The notes: generated by a model not told the origin, from the sequence alone. A stretch of 15,792 nucleotides of DNA from JBCCRH01 sp039208045 (GCA_039208045.1 JBCCRH010000093.1:1-15792); one strand, 5' to 3'. Positions 7,894 to 15,792 are shown, numbered from the stretch's first letter. Numbers and translations are program-made.

Positions 7894-10566
7894 TTAAAAC
7901 TTAAACTGTTGATATAGTTCTGTCAGCTGTGGATCAGTTTCATTTTCAATTACTTTTTTTGCTTGAGCTTCCACGGCAGCAGCCTGGGTTTGGTAGGCCT
8001 CCTGTTTCATTAATTCTTTTACTTCTGCTGCTTTTTCAAGTAATCCATTGCGAAGGTCTACCAGCGCTTTGGCACTAGCCGCACGGCGCCACAACGAATC
8101 GTCTAAGTCTAGGCCATTGCTTTCCAATATAGAAGCTGCCTCTGTTACCTCATCCATACTTAATCCAACAGCCAGCTGTTGAAAGTGGGTAGCAAAAGCA
8201 ATGGCTTCTGGCCCATCAATGCTGCCAATGTTTTCTTTGAAATAAGGGAAATACTTCTTGTCTGGATTAGCTGCAAACACACCGCCTACTACGGTCTTCA
8301 TAGAATTTCCCTTTTCGTTTTGATACTGCTCTGCGTAGGGTAGAGCCTCTTCGGGCGCTTCCTCCGCTAGAATCTGTAGTGCCATTCCAATAACAATAAA
8401 AGCGGAATCTTGCTGCATAATGGTTTTAGCGGTAGCGCTAATATTCGGAGCTTGCGACCCGTATAGTTTCTCCAGCGCCAGGGCGCGCACCTGAGAGTGT
8501 TGGTCAGCAGATGCTATTTTATTAAGTTCTTGAACTAAGTTTGCATCAGCTGTTTCCATATCGAGATAATCCACAGCAATGGCGCGAATGACCCAAAAAG
8601 GGTCTTTAATTGCTTTCCTGAGCAATCCCTCCGTTAGCGTACTTTCAGATTGAGCTACTGTTAAAAGCGCTTCGTAGCGATCCATGAACTTTGGAGCATG
8701 TTCGAACTGGAAAGCATATTCTTCTTCACTTTTATTTTCTTCTCGCTCCGTCAGCAGCATACGATCTCCATCAAAATTAACCAGCTTGGGCTGGCTCGGT
8801 GCATCAAATGTAAATACCTGCTCCCGCTGGCTCACCCACACCTTTTCCCTTCTTTTGTCGCTTTCGCTAAAATAGATATCAATAGCTACTGGAAACTCGA
8901 AAACTGGAACGACTTCTTTAGGGTCTTGGGTTTGTTTTACGGTAACAGTAGCCTGCTTGCCTTCTTCATCATAGCCATAGGTAATATCCAGTATCGGGTG
9001 GCCTTCGTCAAAGAACCATTGGTTGAAAAACCAGTTTAAGTCCTTGCCCGTAATAGCCTCAAATGCTAAGCGCAGGTCATGTGCTTCTACGGACTGGTAT
9101 TCATTGATCTTCAGATAGTGATTTAGGCTTGCCCAGAAGGCCTCATCCCCTACATAATTACGTAGCATATGTAGTACCGCCCCCCCTTTCTGATAGCTAT
9201 GGCGGTCAAACATATCTTCATTATTCTCATACTCAAAATGAATAAGTGGATGAGTATTCAAGCTTGCTTCATTAAAGTAATTATTCCAATCAGCCAACAA
9301 ATGGTAATCAGCCTCATCTACACCATAAGCGTGCTCGAACCAAAGGTATTCACTGTAAGTAGCAAACGCTTCATTCATGGTAAGGTTAGCCCAGCTCTCA
9401 CAAGTAACCAGATCACCAAACCAGTGGTGAGATAACTCATGCGACACGATGTCTTCATTATGATTATCAATCAGTTCTCGATTTGTTTTTTGCACAAAAT
9501 CACCGAAAACTACTGCCGACGTGTTTTCCATTGCCCCAGATACAAAGTCTTTCACGACAATTTGAGCATATTTTTCCCACGGAAATGGATAATCTAGCTT
9601 ACTGGAAAAGAACTCTAACATCTCAGGAGTATTCGAGAAAATACCCTTTGCCGAACTCTCGAAAGCAGGGTCTACATAATAGTAAAGAGGTAGGTCACGC
9701 CATTGATCTTTTACTACCGCAAATTCACCAACGGCAATCATAGATAAATAAGGGGCATGCGATTGCTCCATCTTCCACTGATCCGTACGAGTCCCATCAG
9801 TATTTTTGACAGAACCGATCATGTTGCCATTAGACAAAGTGAGGAAGCGATCCTCTACAGTAAGGAATATATCTTGGGACATGCGCTCATTGGGGTGGTC
9901 GATGGTGGGAAACCAACGAGAGTTCCAATTGGTCTCTCCTTGCGTCCATATCTGCTGGGGCTTATCGGGGTCTTCCCCTGTGGGGTTAATAAAGAATAGC
10001 CCTTGGTTAGACCTGATAGCTTCGCTCCCACCAGATGAAGAGGGGATGACTTCATAGTCAATTACAATAGTATACTTTTGTCCTTTTGTATAGGTCGCAT
10101 CTAACTGTATATCAATTTGTTGCCCGGTGTAGGTATATTCTAATGGAGTGGTAGTTTCCTTTTTTTCTAGCTGCACTGATTTTAGTGTGAACCCTTTGGC
10201 GTCTAGCATAAGAGAATCTGTAGGATAGAAAAAAGGTTCGAGTACTAGTGTGGCCTTTCCAATGACTTTTTGGCTTGACCAATCAAACCGAAGATCTAAT
10301 GTAGTGTGCACCAGGTTATTGATTCGGGCATGACTGGCTCTGTAGATAGGAAGAACGTAAGAAACGGATTCTTCTTCTTCTTGAGGCGCAGTACGAGGGG
10401 CAGCCACTACAAGTGTGTCTAGGAATCGTTCTTCTACAGTAGCATTTTGGCCGATAGGTGGCGGCGGTGGTCCGTCGTATATTTCATAGCTACTTTTTGA
10501 AGTGCCACACCCAAATAAGAATACAATACTTAGAGTAGTGGCTAAATAAAAAAAGAAATTTTTCAT
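7894..10566 (-). CDS. M1-family zinc aminopeptidase, lipoprotein
   Basis: Gluzincin metallopeptidase that removes N-terminal residues from peptides. The N-terminus is a lipoprotein signal ending in the lipobox LFGC, so Cys20 is the likely lipidated residue and the enzyme is exported and membrane-anchored. A Pro/Glu-rich linker (about 30-70) precedes the M1 beta domain. The substrate motif GAMEN is at 344-348. The zinc site is HELSH (376-380) with the third ligand Glu399 in NEAF; Glu377 is the catalytic base and Tyr458 the likely transition-state Tyr. From about 600 the sequence is helical and Ala/Leu-rich with HEAT-like repeats (PFWVIRAIAVDYL; HSQVRALALEKL). At 890 residues it is complete, with all catalytic residues. 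It appears to be a single-gene unit between inverted-repeat-containing gaps. Substrate is unknown; peptide scavenging is an inference. Confidence 0.95.
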   Translation of the reverse strand: MKNFFFYLATTLSIVFLFGCGTSKSSYEIYDGPPPPPIGQNATVEERFLDTLVVAAPRTAPQEEEESVSYVLPIYRASHARINNLVHTTLDLRFDWSSQKVIGKATLVLEPFFYPTDSLMLDAKGFTLKSVQLEKKETTTPLEYTYTGQQIDIQLDATYTKGQKYTIVIDYEVIPSSSGGSEAIRSNQGLFFINPTGEDPDKPQQIWTQGETNWNSRWFPTIDHPNERMSQDIFLTVEDRFLTLSNGNMIGSVKNTDGTRTDQWKMEQSHAPYLSMIAVGEFAVVKDQWRDLPLYYYVDPAFESSAKGIFSNTPEMLEFFSSKLDYPFPWEKYAQIVVKDFVSGAMENTSAVVFGDFVQKTNRELIDNHNEDIVSHELSHHWFGDLVTCESWANLTMNEAFATYSEYLWFEHAYGVDEADYHLLADWNNYFNEASLNTHPLIHFEYENNEDMFDRHSYQKGGAVLHMLRNYVGDEAFWASLNHYLKINEYQSVEAHDLRLAFEAITGKDLNWFFNQWFFDEGHPILDITYGYDEEGKQATVTVKQTQDPKEVVPVFEFPVAIDIYFSESDKRREKVWVSQREQVFTFDAPSQPKLVNFDGDRMLLTEREENKSEEEYAFQFEHAPKFMDRYEALLTVAQSESTLTEGLLRKAIKDPFWVIRAIAVDYLDMETADANLVQELNKIASADQHSQVRALALEKLYGSQAPNISATAKTIMQQDSAFIVIGMALQILAEEAPEEALPYAEQYQNEKGNSMKTVVGGVFAANPDKKYFPYFKENIGSIDGPEAIAFATHFQQLAVGLSMDEVTEAASILESNGLDLDDSLWRRAASAKALVDLRNGLLEKAAEVKELMKQEAYQTQAAAVEAQAKKVIENETDPQLTELYQQFKF

Positions 10567-10630
10567 AAGTGAACGTTTGTCGCTAGTTCCCCGGAGTTGA
10601 TCTGTTATACTTCACTGGGGAGATAATTCT

Positions 10631-10676
10631 AAAAAAAATGCTCGATGCGTGTTAAAGTAACGAAAGCATCGAGCAT
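10631..10676 (-). terminator. Strong intrinsic terminator of the alpha/beta hydrolase gene
   Basis: On the minus strand ATGCTCGATGC (10676-10666) pairs perfectly with GCATCGAGCAT (10648-10638) and is followed at once by a run of eight T residues. The 17-base loop contains an additional GTTA/TAAC pairing. It begins about 40 bases after the hydrolase stop codon, so it should end that transcript before the M1 peptidase gene. In the plus direction no T-run follows. Confidence 0.9.
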
Positions 10677-10716
10677 AGGTTGTATGGTAAGGATGTATTA
10701 TCGTTCTACTGGTAGA

Positions 10717-11493
10717 TTAACTTGCTTCTTTGGTAGAAACTTCGCTCAAAAATGCTTCAAGGTGGCTGTTGAAAATGTGAGGGTGCTCCATCATAGGAGC
10801 ATGGCCGCACTGATCTACAAATGCCAAGCGAGAATTTTCGATCAATTCATTAAACTTTTCACCTACAAAAGCAGGAGTCACTTGGTCTTGTTTGCCCCAA
10901 ATGAGTAGCGTAGGAGCATGAATTTGATGAAGCTTGTCCCCCAGGTTTTGGCGCACTGCTGACTTAGAAGTGGCAACAATACGAATCGCCTTATTGCGGT
11001 CATTTACCGTATCAAATACTTCATCTACCAATTCCTTGCTAGCTGTTTCTGGCGAGAAGAAGGTATCCTCTGTCTTCTTCTTTATGTACTCATAGTTGCC
11101 CCGCTTTGGAAAACTGGTTCCCATAGCACTTTCAAACAAACCTGAACTACCAGTCAGTGTGATGGAAGCAACTTTTTCTGGTTGCTCTAGGGCATAAAGA
11201 AGTGATATGTGCCCCCCCAGTGAATTGCCTAGCACATGAACTTTATCGAAGTTTTTGTGCGCTACGAACTCTACCACATGATCCACTAAGCCTGTAACAG
11301 ATACTTGTCTGATTGGCAAATCAAAAATGGGAAGTGTAGGAACAACCACATTGTACTTCTGGCCAAAGTGTTCAATAATTCCCTCGAAATTACTAAGTGC
11401 GCCAAACAACCCATGCAATAGCATTAGATGCTCTTCTCCACCTTTAGTTTCTATATATTTAAAACCGCCTTCTTCAATTAGAGGATAGTCCAT
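10717..11493 (-). CDS. Alpha/beta hydrolase
   Basis: 258-residue soluble alpha/beta-hydrolase-fold protein with a complete catalytic triad by motif. The oxyanion segment HGLFG is at 27-31, the nucleophile elbow GNSLGG has Ser91, the acid is Asp203 in LLIWGKQDQVTP, and the base is His231 in CGHAPMMEHP. It has no signal peptide, so it should be cytoplasmic. The sequence resembles the broad MhpC/BioH-like group of C-C-bond hydrolases and esterases, but nothing here fixes the substrate. It is transcribed divergently from the OmpA-like lipoprotein gene and ends at the strong terminator at 10631-10676, so it is probably monocistronic. A perfect TATTTTTG -7 element lies about 55 bases upstream, with a short hairpin in the leader. 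Start ATG at 11493 gives MDYPLIEEGGFKYIE, a normal length for the family. Confidence 0.93.
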   Translation of the reverse strand: MDYPLIEEGGFKYIETKGGEEHLMLLHGLFGALSNFEGIIEHFGQKYNVVVPTLPIFDLPIRQVSVTGLVDHVVEFVAHKNFDKVHVLGNSLGGHISLLYALEQPEKVASITLTGSSGLFESAMGTSFPKRGNYEYIKKKTEDTFFSPETASKELVDEVFDTVNDRNKAIRIVATSKSAVRQNLGDKLHQIHAPTLLIWGKQDQVTPAFVGEKFNELIENSRLAFVDQCGHAPMMEHPHIFNSHLEAFLSEVSTKEAS

Positions 11494-11520
11494 TTAAATA
11501 ACTGATAATTAAGTAATAAA

Positions 11521-11538
11521 TGTGGCGCTCGGGCCACA
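11521..11538 (-). promoter_or_regulatory. Leader hairpin of the hydrolase mRNA
   Basis: TGTGGC (11521-11526) and GCCACA (11533-11538) form a GC-rich six-pair stem with a six-base loop. If transcription starts a few bases after the -7 element at 11548-11555, this hairpin sits at the very 5' end of the hydrolase mRNA, 28 bases before the ATG. It may stabilise the message or affect translation. The structure is read from the sequence; the role is inferred. Confidence 0.45.
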
Positions 11539-11547
11539 ATAGGATTG

Positions 11548-11555
11548 CAAAAATA
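11548..11555 (-). promoter_or_regulatory. Candidate Bacteroidota -7 promoter element for the hydrolase gene
   Basis: The minus strand reads TATTTTTG, an exact match to the TAnnTTTG -7 consensus of Bacteroidota primary-sigma promoters. A TTTG occurs upstream, but at about 11 bases the spacing is shorter than the usual 17-23, so the -33 element is not convincing. Position relative to the start codon is reasonable. Confidence 0.4.
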
Positions 11556-11616
11556 GGCTTTTTATCCAAAAAAGAATAGCACTGAATCATAATTCACCTA
11601 ACAGCAGAATTTATAC

Positions 11617-11661
11617 ACAAATTATGGTGCTAACATCTATCGATAGGTTATTATAATTTGT
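11617..11661. promoter_or_regulatory. Nested dyad upstream of the OmpA-like gene
   Basis: ACAAATTAT at 11617-11625 is the exact reverse complement of 11653-11661. Inside it, almost concentric, lie TAAC (11631-11634) with GTTA (11647-11650) and the perfect palindrome CTATCGATAG (11637-11646). The block lies just upstream of the candidate -7 element for the OmpA-like gene, where an operator or activator site would be expected. No matching regulator is encoded nearby. Confidence 0.45.
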
Positions 11662-11674
11662 AGATGTCTTTTCT

Positions 11675-11682
11675 TACCTTTG
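11675..11682 (+). promoter_or_regulatory. Candidate Bacteroidota -7 promoter element for the OmpA-like gene
   Basis: TACCTTTG is an exact TAnnTTTG match about 75 bases upstream of the ATG at 11757. A TTTG at 11657-11660 could serve as the -33 element, although its spacing of 14 bases is short. Transcription starting here would leave out the in-frame ATG at 11664, which supports the later start. Confidence 0.4.
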
Positions 11683-11756
11683 GCCCGAACATTCTATTAG
11701 TTCCTAAAGTTTGCATAAACAACGGAAAATCTAAATTATTAATTAAATTAAGGAAC

Positions 11757-12521
11757 ATGCGTCTAATACTTAAATTATTAGTTTTCACAATGGTGATCGG
11801 TTCTTTCCAATCTTGTGTTTCTAAGAAGAAATACGAGGAGCTACTGGCGGCAAAGGAAGCAACTGATGCAGCATTGGCTGAAACACAAGCAAATCTTGCA
11901 ACACTTCAAGATGAAAAAGATGCACTTGCTGCTGAAATGGAATCAGAGAAGGCAAGATTAAATGGCGAAATCTCTAGCATCAAATCAGATTTGGATGCTA
12001 CGAAGAGCCAAATGTCTCAGGTGGAAGAAAAATTGTCTATGACTCAGAAGGAGTTGGATCAATTGAAAGCTGAAATCGATGGCATTTTTACTCAGTACTC
12101 TGGCAGTGGTCTTACGCTTGATGAAAGAGATGGCCAGCTATTCATCGTAACCGATGCTCCGGTAAACTACCGTAGTGGTTCTACTTACGTAGATAGCGAT
12201 GAGAGAAAAGCTATCGACGCTTTGGCTGAGAAATTAAAAGCAAATCCAGCACTAAAAGTATTGATTGAAGGCCATACTGACGATCAAGGCTTGATCGAAG
12301 GAGCTTCTTTCAAAGATAACTGGGAGCTAGGCTATGCTCGTGCAATGTCTGTAGTACGTCGCTTGTTGAGAGCGGGTGTGAATGCAGATCAGGTTTCTGC
12401 TGTTACTCAAGGTGATTCTGCACCTGTAGGTGACAACGACACTTCTGAAGGTCGTGCCGAAAACAGAAGAACAGTAGTGAAGCCAAACCTAGAGCTTGGT
12501 AAAATGATGAAGAAAAACTAA
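11757..12521 (+). CDS. OmpA/Pal-like peptidoglycan-binding lipoprotein with coiled coil
   Basis: 254-residue outer-envelope lipoprotein that should tether the membrane to peptidoglycan. The N-terminus MRLILKLLVFTMVIGSFQSC is a lipoprotein signal with Cys20 as the lipidated residue. Residues about 23-110 are an Ala/Glu/Lys/Leu-rich coiled coil. The C-terminal OmpA domain (about 125-245) shows EGHTDD (171-176), DNWELGYARA (187-196) with the family Asp/Arg pair, and GRAENRRTVV (232-241). An in-frame ATG at 11664 would add 31 residues and bury the signal peptide; the start at 11757 is preferred because it places the signal first, follows AAGGAAC, and lies after the candidate -7 element. It is the only plus-strand gene here and ends at a shared terminator. 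It is larger than a minimal Pal because of the coiled-coil spacer. No Tol genes are adjacent. Confidence 0.93.
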   Translation: MRLILKLLVFTMVIGSFQSCVSKKKYEELLAAKEATDAALAETQANLATLQDEKDALAAEMESEKARLNGEISSIKSDLDATKSQMSQVEEKLSMTQKELDQLKAEIDGIFTQYSGSGLTLDERDGQLFIVTDAPVNYRSGSTYVDSDERKAIDALAEKLKANPALKVLIEGHTDDQGLIEGASFKDNWELGYARAMSVVRRLLRAGVNADQVSAVTQGDSAPVGDNDTSEGRAENRRTVVKPNLELGKMMKKN

Positions 12522-12539
12522 GGTTACCTTCATAGGAAT

Positions 12540-12576
12540 AAAAATGGCTGCTCAAACTTCTTGGGCAGCCATTTTT
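12540..12576. terminator. Bidirectional intrinsic terminator between convergent genes
   Basis: AAAAATGGCTGCTCAA (12540-12555) pairs with TTGGGCAGCCATTTTT (12561-12576), with one G-U pair and a five-base loop. The A-run and T-run flanks make it a good terminator on both strands. It lies 18 bases after the OmpA-like stop and 9 bases after the DUF4249-like stop, serving both. Confidence 0.93.
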
Positions 12577-12585
12577 ATTTTACCC

Positions 12586-13431
12586 TTACTCTGGTGGAAT
12601 AATAGTAACTACCCGATCGAAAGCAAAACCAGTGAAAACCCCAATTGCATTTGCATTACCCTCCAAGCCAGAGATAATTGGACTCGGTTGGCCAAATGGA
12701 TTGAAATTGGCATTGATCGCAATCTGAACGCTTTCCAAAAAATTGTAGTACGGCTCCGTAATATGAAAAATGGTGTTTATGATAGTATCACCAGCAGTGT
12801 ATTCGAAGTTTGTTCCAAATACAACGGTTCCTTCAAATAAGCGGTCATCCACTGTAAAATCTTGTTCCAAGCTATCTAGGCTTCCAATACTAAGCATACG
12901 GCGATAGAAATTCTCTGTTTCAGCATTATCTGTAAAGTAGGTGAGTACTCTAGCTAGTGTATCAACTTCTTCGTTGAACTCTACTACGACGCTATCAATA
13001 GGGACAACAGGAAGCAGCCTGGTTCTCCCGAGCACAGTCTGCCCATCTCTAGTCGTAATTTGCAACTCAAACTCCCGATCTAAGTCATCGGGGACGAGCT
13101 CAGGGTTGAAGTAATTGAAAAACTTTAAATCTTCAAGATCGAAGAAAATCTGATTCTCTAAGACGTAGTCAGTGCCTTTATGACTGATTACTACCTCCGC
13201 ACTATCCACCAGTAATTGATCCAGAAATATATCCCCGATCGGTGGGAAAGACTCGAAATAAGGGGCACTTTCAGATAGCAGCAGTGTGAACGGCTTACCT
13301 GCTTGGAGGTAGCATTCGACCACCAGCTGGGATTCGTATTGGGGGAGATCAATATCTACTTCCTGCTCTAAATCACAAGCGCAAAAAGCAACAGCTAGGC
13401 CCAGCACAATTAAATATTTATAGAAATTCAT
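12586..13431 (-). CDS. DUF4249-like lipoprotein, partner of the TonB receptor
   Basis: 281-residue lipoprotein with the signal MNFYKYLIVLGLAVAFCACD; Cys19 follows the lipobox AFCAC. The early segment QLVVECYLQAGKPFTLLLSES (about 35-55) matches the pattern at the start of DUF4249 proteins, which in Bacteroidota are commonly encoded beside CarboxypepD_reg-type TonB-dependent receptors. The rest is rich in beta-strand patterns with no enzymatic motif visible. It starts 18 bases after the stop of the receptor gene, so the two are almost certainly cotranscribed, in the receptor-then-lipoprotein order seen in SusC/SusD-type pairs. A surface-exposed accessory or substrate-capturing role is an inference from that arrangement. 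No substrate can be deduced. Transcription ends at the shared terminator at 12540-12576. Confidence 0.85.
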   Translation of the reverse strand: MNFYKYLIVLGLAVAFCACDLEQEVDIDLPQYESQLVVECYLQAGKPFTLLLSESAPYFESFPPIGDIFLDQLLVDSAEVVISHKGTDYVLENQIFFDLEDLKFFNYFNPELVPDDLDREFELQITTRDGQTVLGRTRLLPVVPIDSVVVEFNEEVDTLARVLTYFTDNAETENFYRRMLSIGSLDSLEQDFTVDDRLFEGTVVFGTNFEYTAGDTIINTIFHITEPYYNFLESVQIAINANFNPFGQPSPIISGLEGNANAIGVFTGFAFDRVVTIIPPE

Positions 13432-13449
13432 AGTACAAATTTTCTGGTT

Positions 13450-15792
13450 TTAAAATTTGAAGTTCCACGTGACAGATGGAAGAATAGGGAATAAGGATAC
13501 CTGCTTTGCTGCAATCCGAGTTGGTACATCCAGCTCTACGCCCGTACTAGTATCCGTTTCCGTTTCTGGCTCCAAGAAAATAAAGAAGGCATTACGACGA
13601 TCATAGGCATTGACAATATTGAAGGTCAGATCACTTTCTCCCCAGCTAGGAAAAAACTTCCAGATCAAGCCTAAATCTAAGCGGTGATAAGCCGGTAGGC
13701 GGAAGGTGTTCCGCTCTTCATACACTGGAACTACGAAGTCCAAGGTAGCACCAGCTACGTCCTGAAAAGCAAATCGTCCCGAGGGTAGCCAGCGTAAATC
13801 GCCTGAGCCATATACGAAAGTGGCTGAAGCTGTCAGGCGTTCATTGATCTCGTAGAGTGCTACTACCGAAATATCGTGACGGCGATCATAAATTGGAGAG
13901 AATGCTCCAAATTCGTTTTGTTGGAAAAAAGCATTAGGATCGACGAGCTCAAAATCGCTTCGGGTGGTTCGAGAGTAGGTATAGCCGATCCAACCGGTCA
14001 GTTGTCCTTCCTTTTTTTCGATGCTAAACTCGAAGCCATAGCTGCGGCCTTTTCCAATGGCAAATTCTTCTTCCAAGTTATCGTTGGCAAAAATTTCTGC
14101 ACCATCGACAAATTCGAGTTGGTTTCTTAGCCATTTATAGTAGACTTCTACATTAAAAAAGTAAGAGCGATTCAAGAGGTAAGAAGCACCAAGGGCTACC
14201 TGATCAGAGTTCTGAGGTTTAATACGCTCCGTGGATGGATACCATATATCAGTGGGCAATGCCACACCCGCACTCGCTACTAAGTGCAAATATTGATTCA
14301 TGCGCGCATAGCTGGTTTTTAAGGCCCAGTTTTCATCAATGGAGTAACGGGCTGACAAGCGCGGCTCGATATTTACGTAAGTAGTACCATCGTTGGTAAA
14401 GCCCGATAGGCGAACACCCCCGTTAAGCTTAAGCTCCGGAGTCCAGTTGAATTCATCAGAAAGGTAAATTCCAAATTCTGTTCCTGTGAAGGTTTGACCG
14501 GCAGAAAAGGAAACACTACCGTCATCACTTCCTGCGCGAAGACGACCCACTGTAAATCGATGATTGGTAGCATTAGCTCCAAAACGGATGGTATGCCGAT
14601 TATCCAGGGCATAGAAGAAGTCAGTCTTCAGGTTAATATCCTGAATTTTTGAGCCTACTCTAAATGAAAAGCCAGTCAGGAGGTTTTCAATATTGTATTG
14701 GTAATCCGAAAAGGTGAAGGTCGTATTGGCAAATAGTTTTGGAGAGAAGACATGATTCCACCGTGCAGTGCCCGTTATATTTCCCCAGTCAAAGTTAAAG
14801 TCAAAAAAATCGCCATTGAAACCAAATACATCACGGCCGAAGTAGCCACTGAGAAATAAACGATCTTTTTCACCTAGCTGGAAGTTGATTTTGGTATTTA
14901 GGTCATAGAAAAAATAATCAGGAATAGGATCAAAATCTTCTTGTCCTTCATTAGCATTATTAATGGCTCTAGTGAAAATATCGACATAGGTTCGGCGACC
15001 AGAGACGATAAAGGAAGACTTACCTTTTTCAATGGGGCCCTCTAATGTCAGTCGAGAGGCAATCAATCCTAAGCCCCCTGAGCCTGAAAATTTCTGATTG
15101 TTTCCTTCCTTCAACTTTACATCAATAACGGAAGAAAGGCGACCTCCATACTGGGCAGGAAATCCCCCTTTGTATAGCTTTAGGTCTTTTACTGCATCCG
15201 TATTAAACGTGCTAAAAAAGCCGAATAAGTGATTGGCATTGTAGACGATAGCTTCATCTAATACAATGAGATTTTGATCAGAGCCTCCACCCCGAACAAA
15301 CAGTCCTGTCGTACCCTCAGAACCTGAGGGGATACCTGGTTTGAGCTGAATGGTTTTCAGAATATCGCTCTCTCCCAAAAGCACCGGAAGTAGTTTGGCT
15401 TCCTTTGTAGAGATAACCTCCACACTCATTTCAGTAGAAGACAACTGCTCTTCAAAGGAGTTGGCTTTGACAACGACTTCTGTCAATTGAATACCCGTAC
15501 CAAGTCCGATATCGATAATGGTATCACGTGTAAGGTAGAGTTGAATATCCTTATTTTGTACGCCGACATAGGAGAACGTAATAGCAATAGTGTCCCCCGC
15601 AGGCAAAGAAAGGGAGTAAAAACCATACTCATTGGTGGTAGCACCCAGCCCCAGTTTGGGGGCTGCAATGGTAGCTCCGATAAGCGTCTCGCCACTATCT
15701 TCATCACTTATAGTACCACTTACGGTAAATGATTGTTGGGCAAGTAGTTCTGTATAAGAGTAGCACATCAGTACCACAAATAAGGACACCAA
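13450..15792 (-). CDS. TonB-dependent outer membrane receptor with CarboxypepD_reg-like domain, 5'-truncated
   Basis: Outer-membrane active transporter energised by TonB-ExbBD. The visible 780 residues start inside a signal peptide (LVSLFVVLMCYSYTELLA, likely cleaved before QQ), so the start codon lies just beyond the right edge; the first codon, TTG, should not be taken as the start. Residues about 23-105 form the CarboxypepD_reg-like domain (VSGTISDEDSGETLIGATI; TTNEYGFYSLSLPAGD). The plug, about 115-230, shows LFVRGGGSDQNLIVLDEAIVY and the end motif GGFPAQYGGRLSSVIDV. The remainder has alternating aromatic beta strands typical of the 22-strand barrel and ends in Phe (VTWNFKF), as expected for BAM recognition. 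The DUF4249-like lipoprotein gene follows at 18 bases. Substrate unknown. Only a few N-terminal residues are missing. Confidence 0.95.
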   Translation of the reverse strand: MVSLFVVLMCYSYTELLAQQSFTVSGTISDEDSGETLIGATIAAPKLGLGATTNEYGFYSLSLPAGDTIAITFSYVGVQNKDIQLYLTRDTIIDIGLGTGIQLTEVVVKANSFEEQLSSTEMSVEVISTKEAKLLPVLLGESDILKTIQLKPGIPSGSEGTTGLFVRGGGSDQNLIVLDEAIVYNANHLFGFFSTFNTDAVKDLKLYKGGFPAQYGGRLSSVIDVKLKEGNNQKFSGSGGLGLIASRLTLEGPIEKGKSSFIVSGRRTYVDIFTRAINNANEGQEDFDPIPDYFFYDLNTKINFQLGEKDRLFLSGYFGRDVFGFNGDFFDFNFDWGNITGTARWNHVFSPKLFANTTFTFSDYQYNIENLLTGFSFRVGSKIQDINLKTDFFYALDNRHTIRFGANATNHRFTVGRLRAGSDDGSVSFSAGQTFTGTEFGIYLSDEFNWTPELKLNGGVRLSGFTNDGTTYVNIEPRLSARYSIDENWALKTSYARMNQYLHLVASAGVALPTDIWYPSTERIKPQNSDQVALGASYLLNRSYFFNVEVYYKWLRNQLEFVDGAEIFANDNLEEEFAIGKGRSYGFEFSIEKKEGQLTGWIGYTYSRTTRSDFELVDPNAFFQQNEFGAFSPIYDRRHDISVVALYEINERLTASATFVYGSGDLRWLPSGRFAFQDVAGATLDFVVPVYEERNTFRLPAYHRLDLGLIWKFFPSWGESDLTFNIVNAYDRRNAFFIFLEPETETDTSTGVELDVPTRIAAKQVSLFPILPSVTWNFKF

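Noticed and set aside
9199..10057. Several plus-strand open frames opposite the M1 peptidase gene
   Set aside because: They overlap a convincing metallopeptidase with complete motifs, and none shows a recognisable domain or start signal.
11664..11756. N-terminal extension of the OmpA-like protein from the ATG at 11664
   Set aside because: It would put 31 polar and mixed residues before a clear lipoprotein signal peptide, and it starts upstream of the candidate -7 element. The ATG at 11757 fits better.
15790..15792. TTG at the right edge as the start of the TonB receptor
   Set aside because: The protein is already inside the hydrophobic part of its signal peptide at this point, so the true start is probably a few codons beyond the window.

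Overview
This window looks like chromosomal core and housekeeping DNA from a Bacteroidota bacterium, most likely of the Cytophagales or Saprospiria type. The evidence is a CarboxypepD_reg-like TonB-dependent receptor paired with a DUF4249-type lipoprotein, a DUF4175-type giant coiled-coil membrane protein, lipoproteins with short lipoboxes, a YbeY whose third metal-site His is replaced by Asp, and TAnnTTTG-type -7 promoter elements. I cannot name a genus. I see no phage, transposon, CRISPR, tRNA or rRNA.

Layout. Nearly everything is on the minus strand, so transcription runs from high to low coordinates; only the OmpA-type lipoprotein gene is on the plus strand. Positions 1-3266 carry the threonine branch: thrA (fused aspartokinase/homoserine dehydrogenase), then thrB (homoserine kinase, cut by the left edge) 18 bases behind it. 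Positions 3426-7740 carry a probable cluster read as DUF4175-like membrane protein, RsbW-like ATP-binding protein, then YbeY endoribonuclease. The ybeY frame has no ATG, GTG or TTG start. Positions 7894-10566 encode a lipoprotein M1 aminopeptidase. Positions 10717-11493 encode an alpha/beta hydrolase that ends at a strong intrinsic terminator. Positions 11494-11756 are a divergent control region with a candidate -7 element for each direction, a short leader hairpin and a nested dyad. Positions 11757-12521 encode a coiled-coil OmpA/Pal-like lipoprotein, which converges on the DUF4249-TonB receptor pair (12586-15792) with a bidirectional terminator between them. The receptor is cut at its 5' end by the right edge.

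How they fit together. ThrA and ThrB supply the aspartate-to-homoserine phosphate steps. The cell-envelope genes (OmpA/Pal lipoprotein, TonB receptor plus lipoprotein, M1 lipoprotein peptidase, DUF4175 protein) suggest nutrient uptake, peptide processing and wall anchoring. No gap between genes exceeds 300 bases. The main loose ends are the start of ybeY, the job of the DUF4175 protein beside an orphan RsbW-like kinase, and several long perfect inverted repeats between genes. I did not find a convincing new defence or mobile system here.
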